Origin: Kineobactrum salinum
Lineage (GTDB): Bacteria; Pseudomonadota; Gammaproteobacteria; Pseudomonadales; Halieaceae
Assembly: GCF_010669285.1 (NCBI RefSeq)
Contig: NZ_CP048711.1
Span: 4,216,001-4,280,000 of the forward strand
Length of the DNA stretch: 64,000 nucleotides
Reading direction: 5' to 3'
Under the pieces are notes generated by a model, which was not told where the DNA came from, did no database searches, and saw only the letters and a program-made list of their open reading frames with translations. The translations under genes and the position numbers were made by a program. Shown here in pieces: positions 40,111-51,661 of the stretch. Numbering within the stretch: position 1 is the stretch's first letter; the number at the start of each line of letters is the position of its first letter.

Positions 40111-41856
40111 ATGCGAAACATCGGTAATGGGTTGGCGCAAGGCGGACTCCGTGGGGCCGGGATGATCCTGGATTACACGCAGCGGCAGGAGGGTTTGCGC
40201 CAGAACGAAGACCAGTTCAACCGAAGCCTGGAAGCCCGACGTGCCGAGGCAGGGATGGCCCGGGATGCGCGCGCCAGCGAGTTTGATCGGACACTCGAAT
40301 TCCAGAAAGAGCAACACGGTGCTAATCACGACCTCGCCTTGGCGGCGCAAGCTCTCAATGAGGAGAAAGGAGCCGCATGGATCAGGGCGACGAACGCGAG
40401 AGCTTCTGGCGATGAAGAGGTAACGCGGCAAGCTGCTGAGACCTATAACAATGCGCGGGTAGCCGCGGATTCGACGGTCCTCAAAGTAGATCTATTCAAC
40501 AAGCACAACGGGGATTGGGCAGCAGCGGAAGAGGACGAGATCTTCGTACAGCAGGGGATGACAATCCTGAATGACGACCCTCGGTTCAAGGAGATTATAG
40601 GGAGTGGAGGGTCTGCAAACGACGCCCGGCTAGTCTACGATCCGGGCACTGGTATGGTGCTCGTTGAGGGTAGGGATAGTAAGGGGAGCCCCGTAGCTTA
40701 CACCGCGAACCGTGGGAAGCTCGACGAGGGCGACACCCCCATGATGGTCCCCTTTAAAACCGCAATGGCAATAGTTATGGCGGAGGGTGACCGTTATGGC
40801 TCTCCGCAGATCGCCGGTTTGGAAAAGCAGATCCCCCCTGGCTATGAGGGGTTGGACCCTGCGCAGGCTTTTCAGAAAGCCCGCACTGAGACTGAGGGTT
40901 ATGACCCAGAAAAGGCCCGCGCGAACGGGGACCTGAACGCGCCTGATCCAGAAGGGATGTCAGCGGACGAGCTGGCAGAACCTGGCTCTCCCCAGCACGC
41001 ACGCCTGCTCGAACTGGAAAAGCGCTCGGGGCAAATAGACTCCGCCGTCGCACTCCCTGGGCAGCTGTATGACAAGCTCCCCCAAGGTTTCCGGGACGGA
41101 GTAGGTGTCGCGAACAAAGTGGTATCAGGGGTCACTGACCTTGTTACCGGCCGGGCTGGAGGCAACTTTACCCGGGGGATGGAAGACCTGCTCACGACCA
41201 AAGACCAGTTAGCAACCCTCCGCCAAGACCTGTACACCGCAGGTCAAGCCCCCGGGCGAACTGACCCAGCAGAGGGACTTCGAGCTGCATCAGAGCAGCA
41301 AGCGCCGCAGGGATACCAAGGCGAGAACGCTCTTAGCGAGCAGGGGCTCCGCGTCCTGCGTAACGCACAGCTGAGCGGGAATAACCCCGAGGTGGCACTG
41401 CGCACTGCCGAAGGCAATACCGCGATACCTCAGAGCGGGGTGGATCTAAAGCGCAACTTGATTGAGCAGGGGCTCCTTGGTGCGGACGGCGAACCCGTGC
41501 CGGCTCCGACACTACAGGTGCCTATAGTCTCCCAGCGGATCTTGCATGCGAATATCCGAGATGCGTTTATGCCTGCTGACCTGATGAACAGTAAAGACGC
41601 CAATGGTAAAGCGATGGCGAAGTCACAGTACGCTGATTTCGGAGAGGAATTGGCTGAGAAGCTCATGAACCCGAACACACTGCAGGCGTTTAACCAGACC
41701 TTCCCGGAGGCGGCACTGTCCCCTGACGGGTCGGACTGGGATAACCCAGGGAAGGTGCAAGCCTATATCGAATGGGCTCAGCGCATCGGAATAGCTGGCG
41801 CGAGTAAACAGCGCCCTGCCCAAGAAGGTAGCCCACTCCGATCTTTCACTGAATAA
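40111..41856 (+). CDS. probable internal virion (ejection) protein, 581 aa
   Basis: Opens with RNIGNGLAQGGLRGAGMILD and a glutamine/arginine-rich helical part (QEGLRQNEDQFNRSLEARRA). Middle contains GFRDGVGVANKVVSGVTDLV, and the C-terminal third has DFGEELAEKLMNPNTLQAFN. Lies directly before the giant virion protein, where T7-like phages carry ejection proteins. Confidence 0.65.
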   Translation: MRNIGNGLAQGGLRGAGMILDYTQRQEGLRQNEDQFNRSLEARRAEAGMARDARASEFDRTLEFQKEQHGANHDLALAAQALNEEKGAAWIRATNARASGDEEVTRQAAETYNNARVAADSTVLKVDLFNKHNGDWAAAEEDEIFVQQGMTILNDDPRFKEIIGSGGSANDARLVYDPGTGMVLVEGRDSKGSPVAYTANRGKLDEGDTPMMVPFKTAMAIVMAEGDRYGSPQIAGLEKQIPPGYEGLDPAQAFQKARTETEGYDPEKARANGDLNAPDPEGMSADELAEPGSPQHARLLELEKRSGQIDSAVALPGQLYDKLPQGFRDGVGVANKVVSGVTDLVTGRAGGNFTRGMEDLLTTKDQLATLRQDLYTAGQAPGRTDPAEGLRAASEQQAPQGYQGENALSEQGLRVLRNAQLSGNNPEVALRTAEGNTAIPQSGVDLKRNLIEQGLLGADGEPVPAPTLQVPIVSQRILHANIRDAFMPADLMNSKDANGKAMAKSQYADFGEELAEKLMNPNTLQAFNQTFPEAALSPDGSDWDNPGKVQAYIEWAQRIGIAGASKQRPAQEGSPLRSFTE

Positions 41857-41864
41857 GGGCGCTC

Positions 41865-44800
41865 ATGTCGAGTTATCTGGATACGATAGGCTCCATACGC
41901 CCTACAGCACCGGAACAACCAGGCACTTTCAGCCGGGCCGTGGACCGCGGCGCAGATCAGATGCAGGGCAGCCTGTACGCTGTGACCAACGCGCTGGGCC
42001 GGCTGACGGGTATCGACGCTGTCGAAGCCTGGGGCGAGGAAGGTGTCCAGCGGAACATGGAGCAGATCGCGGCCAACCCGCCGGAGATCCACAGCTGGGA
42101 TGATGTGGACGGCCTGGCGACGTTTGGCACCTATTTCTTGGAAGCACTCGGTGAGCAGGTACCCCAGCTAGGGGCCGATCTGGTGGCAGGGGCCATCGGC
42201 GGCGGCATCGCGGGGGTTGCAGCGCGCCGAGCTGCGCTAACCGTGGGGCAGAAAGCGGCTATTGGCAAAGGGCTCAAGCGCCAGGTCGGCGAGAAAGCCT
42301 ACGGGGCCTTCCGCGCGCGGGTGAAAGGCAGAAGCCCAGTGGATATGGGCGCGGCGGCCGGGGTACTGGCGTCCAACTTCGCCCAGAATTCGGGCGAAAC
42401 CCAGATGGGTTTTATGGCCGATGGGATCGACGCCCCCGGCACAGCCCTCATGGCTGGCGCGGTCAAGGGTGCGCTGGACACTATCGCGCCGCTGCAGGCC
42501 CTGGCGATTGCCAAACGAGCGGGCGTCCCGACGAAAGACCTCCCCAGCTCATTGCCCGCATCGGTGCCGACGCCGGTATCACTACCGCTACAGAGTCGGT
42601 GACCGAAGGCATGCAGACAGTGGTGGACCATATCGCTACTCGCATCCATGACCCTGACTTCGAGATGTTCGGCGACGAGGCCAAGCTCGAAATCCGCGAG
42701 GCGATGATCAAAGGCGGCCTGGTCGGCGGGACCCTGGGCGGTGCTGTCTCGGCCGTCAAAGAGGGGACGCAGTTCCGCTACGACCCCGACGGCCTGGGCG
42801 GTGAGATCGACGCAGCGATTGACGAAGCGGCCGGGGGTATCGACGAGGCGAGCAGCATTGACGCCACGGTGCGGGCCGCGATGGACCCGGACCGCGGCAC
42901 CCACATGGATGCTGAGTCGCAGGAGACCATTGACGCGCAGATCAGGGCGATGATGGACCCGAGTTCGAGCAAGGATAGTGTCGAGGTGACCGCTGGCTCC
43001 CCTCAGCCGTCCGAGGCTCTCCTGGAGGAGGGGGTGCTCCAGGCGCCGACCGAGAACGGCGTGGCCTATACGACTAACGCCGAGAAGCGCGCAGCCATTC
43101 TGGAGGAGGGAGGCTCTGAGGCGCTGATGGGGGAGGTACTGTTCAACACCCCCGGAGGTAAGGAAGACACGGACGGTACCGCGGTTATCGCCAACGATGC
43201 TGACGGCAACCCGATATTCGAGAGAGCCACCAACCAGCAGAACCTGGGGCAGGACCTCGCGGAAGCCGAGCGGCAGAAACCAGAAGGCGGCGCTGTCGAG
43301 GTTACGGACGCTGCGACGGTGCTCCAGCGCCGGGAGGCGGCGCGTGCTGAACCGGCCGAACCCGAGACTCAGAAGGTATTCGACGACGAGCCGACTGCGC
43401 GAGCGCATGCACGGGTATTGGATGCGAGGGCGCGGAAGACCGATACAGGGGAAAATACGGCGATCGGGTATCAGGTCGTCCCCCTGGAGGACGGACGCTT
43501 TGCTATAAAACTCCCCGCACTTCGCGCGCGCGAGGATCGCCCCGAGAAGTCCGGCGCTGTCGATGGTTCCATCGCAAAGCTGGCCCCTAAAAAACCCGCT
43601 GCCTCCGCTCCACGTGGAACAGAAGAGGACCCTATCGAGGGCGGGGCGTTCGCCTCGATCAGGATGGCCCTAAGGGAACTCTACCCTGACCAAGAACAGC
43701 GAGAAGCGGCCAGCAGCATTTTGCTCGGCGGGAAGCTCCAGAACCCGAAGGCAGAGCGCGCCCGGGTGAAAGCTATGAACAGGCTGGGGGAAGTGGTAGA
43801 CCGACTTGAGCGCGAGGCCGCCGAGGGGGAGACCGGGGGCACAGCGACGTTGATTGCCCCGCAAGATACCGAGGCACCGGCCCAGGACACCCCCGCTGCG
43901 GCTGATGATGCCCTGGACGACGACCCGAACGCGCAGACCCGTGAGGACCTGATCCGTGGAGACCTGGTCGAGGGCGCAGATACCCGGCCCAAAGTGCGGA
44001 TTGAAGTAAACGGCGTGGACGGGGAGCGCCCCCGCCGATACAAAAACTCGAAGGACGCAGAGGCCCGGGCGAGCCAGTTGAATGAGGACAGCGAAGGTCC
44101 GCTTGCCTACCAGGTGAGCAAGACAGAAGAGGGGGAGTTCATCGTAGCGCGGCCGAGAGGCTACGCCTCCCTCGAAATCGCATTGCGGGCTATCAGAAAC
44201 AACCTGGCCGACCAATACACGGTCGCCGAAGATGCCGATATAGCAGCGGGCGCGGTAGAGGTGGACCTACTTCCCACGAGCGAGTCGGTGGGGGATGCTC
44301 GGCTGGTGCAGCGACAGGTGACCACCGACGAGGAATACCGCAGCATGTTGCTCAACCTAGCGACAAGCCGCAGTGACGAGGGCTACCGCGCCTTACAGGA
44401 GGACGCCCCTGGGATTACGAAAGCTATCGTTAGGCGGGTTTTCGCCAACAAGGGCACAGAGGTAGAACAGCAACTGGTCGATGCGGCACTCGCAGGCGTG
44501 AAGCGGAGAGTCCCAGGCAAGCGATGGTTTATCGAGGACGAGATTCTTCCGACCCAGTTAGCGGGTTCGGTAATGATCAACCTGCCGCAGGAGCTGCGGG
44601 CACATCTGGATAAGGGTGTGACCGAGATGACGGTTGCTTCAGCAGTAAAGGCTTTGCTCTCCTGGGCACCGGGCCGCGTTGGCGGGCGGAGGAAGCTGGG
44701 CCGCACGAGGAATATAGCGGGGACAGATAGGAAGATCGAGACCGAACCTGATTGGGAGAGCCAGTTCCTGGCCCTACGCAGTACTGAAGATAGAGCCTCG

Positions 44801-47800
44801 GGGATAGTCCTGCTGGCGCCGGATATCACCTCACTGGGAAGGGAGATAAACATCGCCGAAGGCAGGAGCACGGAACTCACGGAAACAGAGATGGCCCTCT
44901 CGGCCTTCGAGACCGGGTTGGCGGTGCTTGCGGAATACGGCGATATGCTCCATGACGGGGATATACCGGCGGAAACGATGATCGGTGCGGGGCGCAAATG
45001 GATCATAGGTAAAGGGAAGGGCACTATCCTTACCTACGGCCGGGCGCGGAAGGAGCAAGCGGCGACTTTTTTACGTAAGCGCAGCAATTCCGCCCCGGGC
45101 ATCAGCCGATCCGAAGACGGGTCGGTACAGCTAAGCGCTTACCGGGACGAGGATGGGGAGCGGACAGGGCAGGCGACAGATCTGATAGGCGGCGACCGCA
45201 TCGCTGAGTTCTCCGAGAGCAACTTCATCGAGCGCGATGAGATCCAGGGCGTCGATGGCGTAGAACATATCCAGAGCGGCGAGATCGTAGGCTATGACCT
45301 GGTGAAGGGCCTGATCCTGCGCAACGACATTGAGGAGGGCATCTATCAGGCGAGCCCGACCTACCAGAAGACGCGGGTGGACCAGGCGACGAACGCCGCG
45401 CATGCAGCAGGGCAACGCGAGCGGAAAGAGGGGAAACTCCCAGAGCGACCCCAACCAGCAACGACATCGGATACGGCTGATGCGGCATCTCGGCGCCGCA
45501 CGGCCCAGGACCGTCGAGCGGAAGCCTTGCGGAACCGGAAAGAGGCGTTCGAGGAAGCAGCGGGGATCAACTTTCGGGCCGAGGAGAACCAGGTCAGAGG
45601 TGAACTGGACGAGGCCACGCTGACCGCTGACCGCGAGGCTGAACAATCGACGACTGGCCTTTCGGAGCCTAAAAGTGGCGAGCCGCTGGGCCGGACGCTC
45701 ACCTACGGAAGACGCATGGGCAAGCATGCGGCGAACTTCACCCAGGGCATCTTGAACGAACTAGGGCTGGGCGACCTCGGCCTGGTGATAGCCGACCCAA
45801 CCGCAGTGGACCAACTGTTCCGCGCCGGACATATCACGGCGGGGGAGCAGGCCGCTATCGAGCAGAAGTTCCAGGACCCGGGCCAACTAGGGGTGTTCAT
45901 CCCAAAAGGGCGTCAGGGCGTGATCGTCGTCAGGCCACACCAGGACCGCGCTGAATTCTTGGCGCGCTTGGGTCATGAGGTTGGGCACGGCGTATACAAT
46001 TCTCTGCGAGGAATAGTGGATGCTCCGACAACGGTGATGGAGGGCCGTATCGCCCGGGTGCTCCTACAAGCGTTTGAGGCAGAGAGGGAGAAGGACGGGG
46101 CCTATTCAGCCCGCGGCGGGTTCAAAGAGTGGTTCGCAGATAAGATCAGCGCGCGCGCGCGAGGGGAGGTTACCAGCAGAGACCGAGGCCTGGCTGAGCG
46201 GTATTTCCGCAGCAGCGTCGATACCTTACGCAAAGCGTTCAACGCGATCAAAGGCAGGCTGCACCCCCGCATGACCCGCAGCATGAAGTTCGAGCAAGCG
46301 ATCGAGATGTACAAAGGCGAGAACGTGTTCGCGCGCGCCAAGAGCTTCGGGCTGGGGCCGATGGAGAACATGACCCAGGCGGAGCAGGAATACTTCGACG
46401 CCGGGGAGGCCCTCAAAGCTGCAGTGAACCAAGCAGCTGCGGAGGCGACTACCCCCGCACAGAATACCGACCAGGCTGTATTCAAGAGGGCTGAAAGTCT
46501 CTACGCGCGGTTCATGAAGGACCCGATCGAGGCGCTGGCAGGGACCAGTACGGCGGGGATCTTGTTCGACCAGGACAACAACCTGCGTGGGATGGGGCTT
46601 CATGAGTTGGCGGATGCCTTCTACAAGAAGAACAGCTCCAAGGGGAACAACACCGCGGTCTTGAACCAGATCGCCCTGCAACAGCGGCGGTGGGTTGGGC
46701 GGCTCCAGAAACTGGTCCCCCGGAATGTCCAGGGCGGCGCCCTGCGCCAGGTCTATGACCAACTGAACCGGCAGACGCCCGATAAGGAGCTGACACCGAC
46801 GGCGCTGGGCATCCGCAAGCTGCTGCGGAGTTATCATAAGTATCTCAAGGAGGCGATGCCGACTCTAGGCAACGTGGAGAACTACTTCCCCCGACTGTAC
46901 GACGTGAACGAGATTATGGGGCGCTCTGACGAATTCGTCCAGATCTTGGCCGCCCGTGGGTTCCGAGACGCCCAGCAGGTGTTCGAGAACATCACGATGA
47001 ACGACCAGATCAACGCACCGGACGGCTTCATGAGTGTCCGGGCGAGGATCGGCTATGACCGGCGGATCGACCAGCAGACAGCCAACGCATTGATCGACGC
47101 AGGCTTCCTGAACCCTGACCCGATAGCGGCGCTCAGCAGTTATTTCAGCGCAACAGTGAAGCGGGCGGAGCGGGAGCGGCGGTTCGGGGGCTACAAATAC
47201 CTGAACAAGGCAGAACTACCCAGCACCATCGAGAGGCACTACCCCCAGAAGAGCGGCCGGATCGCTATGCACGCAACGAGCGAATCTTGGGCGAGTACCT
47301 GAAGCAGTATGGGTTCGAGACCAAGGCTCAGGCCATAGAGCAGGGCTTTCTGCGCGAGCCTAATGAAGGGCTGTACGAGTGGTATGACCCGGAGCTGGGG
47401 CTCAAGGACTTGGTGACGCGCTCGGTTGAAAGGCAGGGGGAAGGCATGTCGCCCCGCCAAAAGAAAACCCTGGCGATGCGCACGGACAAGATCATCAAGA
47501 ACTACATGGAGCGGCCAGACAAAGCGCTGGACCCCAAGAGCCTACGCTATAACCTGATCGGGGAGGTCCGCGCCTTCGAGTCGCTCGGCACCCTGCTGTT
47601 TTCTGGTGTCGCGAGTATCCCGGAGCTGGCGGTGGCGTTTGTACGGGCGAAAGGGGAACTCAACCTCCGGGGCTTTGCCTCAGCACTGTTCAACAACGTC
47701 CAGGATTTTTCCGAACTGCGGGAGTTCGCCGAGGCAATGGGCACGGTGGACCGCAACATCGCGGACGTTATGCTTACCGAAATGTACACGCCCTATGCGA

Positions 47801-49203
47801 GCGAGATTGGCCGAGGGCGCTTCTTCCGTAGAGCCCTCCCGTACCTGTTCCGATACAACATGAACGAGCCACTGGTGAACTACACCCGGATGGTCTCAAC
47901 CCAGGTCGCTGTCCAGTTTATTAGCCAGAGCAGCGTGAAAGCAGGCGAAGGGAGCAAGCGACACGAGAGATACCTGGAGGAGCTTGGCCTGGACCAGGCA
48001 GTAGTGAGGCGGTGGCTGTCAGACGCCACGTTCAAGGGCACGAAGGAATCTTTAACGCAGGGTGGTATGGGTCAGCACGCGCTGGACGCAGAGCATGTCC
48101 GCGATGGCATCAACCGCTTCGTGAACGAGTCAGTGCTCCGCCCGAGTGTGGCCGAACGGCCAACCTGGGCAAACCATCCGCTGGGCACCTTCATCTTCCA
48201 CCTGAAGACCTTCGCCTACTCGTTCAACAAGAACGTGCTGGGAGGCTTGGCCCGGGAGGTAGCGGCGCGGCACAAGGAGAACCCGACCGCGGCAGCTGCA
48301 ATCGCGGACAACGCGGCCCTGCTGGCCCCCGGCCTGTTGCTGTTCATGCTGTTCGGGGCGATGAGCGATGAGCTGCGCAACCGTATCAAGTCGTTCGGGG
48401 CGGAAGGCAGCTACGAAGCGAACGACGAAGATTGGACGGATATGGTAGCGAAGTGGGCTGACCGCACCGGACTGTTCACCAGTGCGCCGTTCTTCGACCC
48501 GATCTACGATACGGTCACCGGGGACCCTAGTGCTAGCAGTTTCGCCTTCGGGATGGGGCCAACAACCAGTCACCTCTACGACCTATTCGGCGACGGAGAG
48601 GGGATCAGCGGCGATGAGGCACTGAAGAGCTTGCCGCTGCTGCGGCAGATCCCCGCCCTGCGCGGCGAAGGGAGGGTGAAGGAGACTGGCCCTGAGCGGT
48701 GGATGTACTCCAACATGGTCCGGGTCCAAGAGCGTAAGCCAGAGCGCCGGCAACAGGCGCCCTATACCGCGCGCGTGATTGGGGTCCTAGACGGGGACAC
48801 GGTGGAGATCAGCCTCCCGGATGGGGGAACGGAGAGGGTCCGTCTGTTCGGAATCGACACCGCTGAGTCAAGCCAGCCCGGGGGTGACGCAGCAGGGGCG
48901 GCGCTGAAGGCGATGATCTTGGGCAAGAACGTGGCGATCCACTCCTATGGCAAGGAGCGGCACGGACGGAACTTAGCCCGGATTCTTCTGGGTGGGAAGG
49001 ATATCAACGCCGAGATGCTGCGGACAGGGCATGCTTGGTACACGCACACCTACGCAGACGAGATGCCCGCGGGCCTACGGACGATCTACGCCGAGGCCGC
49101 GAACAGGGTCAAGGGAGAGAATAAAGGGGTCTGGGCCGATGAGTACGCGATCAACCCCCAGGACTGGAGAGCGATCATGAGTAAATATAAACGCGGGCAG
49201 TGA
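41865..49203 (+). CDS. giant internal virion protein with zincin motif and C-terminal staphylococcal-nuclease domain, two 1-base deletions
   Basis: Repaired length about 2,446 residues. Breaks lie in a C4 run at 42,542-42,545 and a C5 run at 47,242-47,246; one base each joins PTKDLP to QLIARIGADAG and RHYP to PEERPDRYARNERILG. The N-terminus has glycine-rich hydrophobic stretches (DLVAGAIGGGIAGVAARR, GLVGGTLGGAVSAV) that may enter membranes. Around residue 1,371 an HEVGH zinc-protease motif is followed by FKEWFADKIS, where the third ligand is expected. Residues 2,300-2,440 form a staphylococcal-nuclease domain: IGVLDGDTVEI, RLFGIDTAES and RHGRNLARILLGG give the metal-binding Asp residues, catalytic Glu and Arg. 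Very large proteins of this kind are ejected with the DNA in podoviruses. Confidence 0.83.
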
Positions 49204-49223
49204 CCTTCGCTTCGAGGTAAAAT

Positions 49224-49238
49224 ATAGGTAATACCTAT
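49224..49238. promoter_or_regulatory. operator palindrome, copy 9, before the lysis genes
   Basis: ATAGGT-AAT-ACCTAT 20 bp after the giant gene stop and 24 bp before the membrane-anchored lysis-region gene. It suggests that the lysis/tail block can be transcribed separately. Confidence 0.75.
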
Positions 49239-49261
49239 GGCATATCCGGGGGGTCTTTTTG

Positions 49262-49549
49262 GTGACCGCAGAAGCGATGAAGAAAGTGGGGTTCGCAGTG
49301 CTCACGGGGGTGACGGTGACAGCTATTATCAGCGCAACCTCCTGGCTGCTGTGGGTGAGTCGAGCGGCAGCGATTAGCCATGACTTTGCGGGCAACTACC
49401 AGACACTGGACAACAAGATAGAGCAGGTAGATAGGCGCCTGGATACCATGCAGATCGATGTCGTCGTGATCCGAGAACAGAGCCAATCCACTAAAGAGAC
49501 CGTCATCGAGATCAAGGAGCTGATCGGGGGGTCCTATGTACATCCCTAA
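49262..49549 (+). CDS. membrane-anchored coiled-coil protein, 95 aa (lysis accessory candidate)
   Basis: GTG at 49262, 9 bp after a G-rich site; TTG 49259 and ATG 49277 are alternatives. One membrane helix at about 10-30 (FAVLTGVTVTAIISATSWLLW), then a coiled coil (LDNKIEQVDRRLDTMQIDVV) ending in YVHP. One N-terminal membrane span plus coiled coil is the layout of small phage spanin or holin-regulator proteins. It precedes a peptidase of the M15 type. Confidence 0.68.
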   Translation: MTAEAMKKVGFAVLTGVTVTAIISATSWLLWVSRAAAISHDFAGNYQTLDNKIEQVDRRLDTMQIDVVVIREQSQSTKETVIEIKELIGGSYVHP

Positions 49550-49997
49550 GCACTTCTCGGTCGAGGAGTTTGTCCCGGAGCTGGCCTACCAAGAGCGAGG
49601 GGAGCAGGCATGGGAGCTTCTCGATGAACGGATGCTCATCACCGCCGATCAATGCCGCGAAGAGTTCGGCCCGACCTTTGTTAACACCTGGTTCTCCGAG
49701 CGGCTGATAGCGGTCTATGGCCGCCGCGAGTGGTCTGGCCTGCGCACTTTAGGGTATTACCAGAGTGTGCATGACGACGATGCGTTCGGCCTGCACAAAT
49801 ACCTAACCAGCTACAGCCAACACAAATACGGCCGTGCGTTCGACGCGCTTTTCCGCGACACCCCCGCGGACGAGGCGCGGGACTATATCCGCCGGCACCC
49901 GAAGCAGTTCCCCTACCTGACAGCCATGGAGACGGGTACTAGCTGGTTCCACGGTGATGTCCGCAACGTCCGCAAGCTCATGGAGTTCACCCCATGA
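49536..49997 (+). CDS. M15-type peptidoglycan peptidase (endolysin candidate)
   Basis: 153 residues, ATG overlapping the previous gene. The zinc-peptidase signature of D-Ala-D-Ala-type M15 enzymes is visible: His96 and Asp103 in SQHKYGRAFDAL and His139 with Asp141 in SWFHGDVR. There is no signal peptide, so it would reach the wall through a holin. An alternative is a tail-associated wall hydrolase, because tail genes follow. Overlaps the next gene by 4 bp. Confidence 0.82.
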   Translation: MYIPKHFSVEEFVPELAYQERGEQAWELLDERMLITADQCREEFGPTFVNTWFSERLIAVYGRREWSGLRTLGYYQSVHDDDAFGLHKYLTSYSQHKYGRAFDALFRDTPADEARDYIRRHPKQFPYLTAMETGTSWFHGDVRNVRKLMEFTP

Positions 49998-51661
49998 CCA
50001 GCATCCTGCAAGAGAGCTTCGGCGGCATCGCCCCAGGCATTGATGCGCGCAAGATGGCGGACAGCCTGGCGCAGATCGCAGACAACTGCTTGTTCGAGAG
50101 GAACAACCTCCGCGCCTTACGGTACCCGAAACCAACGGATAAGGTTTTGGCGGCCTCGACGAAATCCGTATTCCCTTACCAACACGGCTGGGTGGAGTTC
50201 GATGAGCGGGTGTCGGCTACGTTGAGCCCCGTCGCCAATGATGCTTATGCGCGGTTCTATTACACCGATTCCAGCTACCCGAAGGTCCGCTCCAACAGCT
50301 CGGTCTACCGCCTGGGTGTTCCGCGCCCCGAAGACGGACCTACTGCGGCACTGCCGGCGGGCGCTCCCGAGGTGGTTGAGGACCCGGAGAATCTGCTTGA
50401 GATCGAGACCGTATATTACCTGGTGACCCTGGTCGACGCCTTTGGCGCCGAGGGGCCGCCGAGCCTGCCGTCTGGAGGCCTGGACCGGTACCGGAACGAC
50501 CCGGTCGTCGTCTCGCTCCCCAGCACCCCCACCTTGACCGGGTACAACTTCGGGGCTGGCGCACTGTGGCGGGTCTACCGCTCCAATACCGGTACCGAGG
50601 ACACGGGGTTCCAGTACGTCACGGATCTACCGCTGGCCACCTCGACCTTTGAGGACACGGTCCCCAACGACGAGCTGCAGGAACTTCTACCCAGCCTCAC
50701 CTGGCTGGGGCCACCCGACGATGACGCCACGCTGTGGCCGGATGGTCCATTGCAGGGCCTGGCCCTTGGACCTAATGGCATTCTGGCGGGCTTCGCGAAG
50801 AAGACGGTGTACTTCTGCGAGCCGTACCTCCCTCACGCATGGCCGCTGGAATACAGCATCACCTGCCGCGATGAGATCCTCGGCATCGTCTGGACTGCCG
50901 GTGGCTTGCTGGTCGTCACGGAAGGCTTACCAGTGATGGTGGGCGGGAGCCACCCGGCGTCGTTGTCGATGTTCACCCCCGAGAAGGGCTGGGCGGGTAC
51001 TTCGCGCCACACCATCGTCGACATGGGCGGGTGGGCGATGTACACCGCTGCCGACGGGATCGTGGCTGTACAGGGGCAGTCGTTCACGCTAGTCACCGAA
51101 CAGCTAATAATGAACAACCTGTGGGCGAATATGATGCCTACTGGGGACAATGTCTTGGCGGGGAACGCCGAAGGGCGCTATGTCCTGTACTGGAAGCGCA
51201 CGATCGACGACACCGAAGGGTGCATGATCCTCGACCTCAACCAGGGGGCGAACGCCTGGACAAACACCACCCAGCACTCCGATGTGGCCTACTTCAACAC
51301 GGCCCATGGCCGGCTGATGGTCCGGGACGAGAACAACTATCTGGCTGAGTTTGACTTCGGCAGCAACATGGAATTCCTCTGGAAATCTCGGGTGTATACG
51401 ATGCCCGAGCCGACCAACTTTGCCTTCCTCGAAATCCGCGCGAATGAATACCCTGTTCGGGTCACGATTGAGGCAGGCGAGAACTCCTGGGCCGGCCCGG
51501 TAGGGGAGTCAGCACTGACGGTGCGCTTCGACGAGGACGTGACAGGCCCGATCACCGCGCTACCGTCGGGCTTCGAGGCCACGGAGTGGGCGTTCTCGGT
51601 CAAAGATGATCGAGAGGTGATCTACGTCGCGCTCCACGAAGATCTGACGGATACCGGCTGA
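49994..51661 (+). CDS. tail structural protein, 555 aa
   Basis: Starts ILQESFGGIAPGIDARKMAD, with ADNCLFERNNLRALRYPKP, an opening typical of podovirus tail tube or nozzle-type proteins. The rest is beta-rich with repeated sheet motifs (TYYLVTLVDAFG-like, GVRAYWKRTIDD-like). No enzyme motif. Its ATGA/TGATG overlaps tie it to the peptidase and the following fibre gene. Confidence 0.68.
   Translation: MTSILQESFGGIAPGIDARKMADSLAQIADNCLFERNNLRALRYPKPTDKVLAASTKSVFPYQHGWVEFDERVSATLSPVANDAYARFYYTDSSYPKVRSNSSVYRLGVPRPEDGPTAALPAGAPEVVEDPENLLEIETVYYLVTLVDAFGAEGPPSLPSGGLDRYRNDPVVVSLPSTPTLTGYNFGAGALWRVYRSNTGTEDTGFQYVTDLPLATSTFEDTVPNDELQELLPSLTWLGPPDDDATLWPDGPLQGLALGPNGILAGFAKKTVYFCEPYLPHAWPLEYSITCRDEILGIVWTAGGLLVVTEGLPVMVGGSHPASLSMFTPEKGWAGTSRHTIVDMGGWAMYTAADGIVAVQGQSFTLVTEQLIMNNLWANMMPTGDNVLAGNAEGRYVLYWKRTIDDTEGCMILDLNQGANAWTNTTQHSDVAYFNTAHGRLMVRDENNYLAEFDFGSNMEFLWKSRVYTMPEPTNFAFLEIRANEYPVRVTIEAGENSWAGPVGESALTVRFDEDVTGPITALPSGFEATEWAFSVKDDREVIYVALHEDLTDTG

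Noticed and set aside
42540-42600. Programmed -1 frameshift in the giant virion protein
   Set aside because: The same base-loss pattern occurs in ten other places including the host gene, and no slippery heptamer with downstream structure is seen, so a sequencing deletion explains it better.
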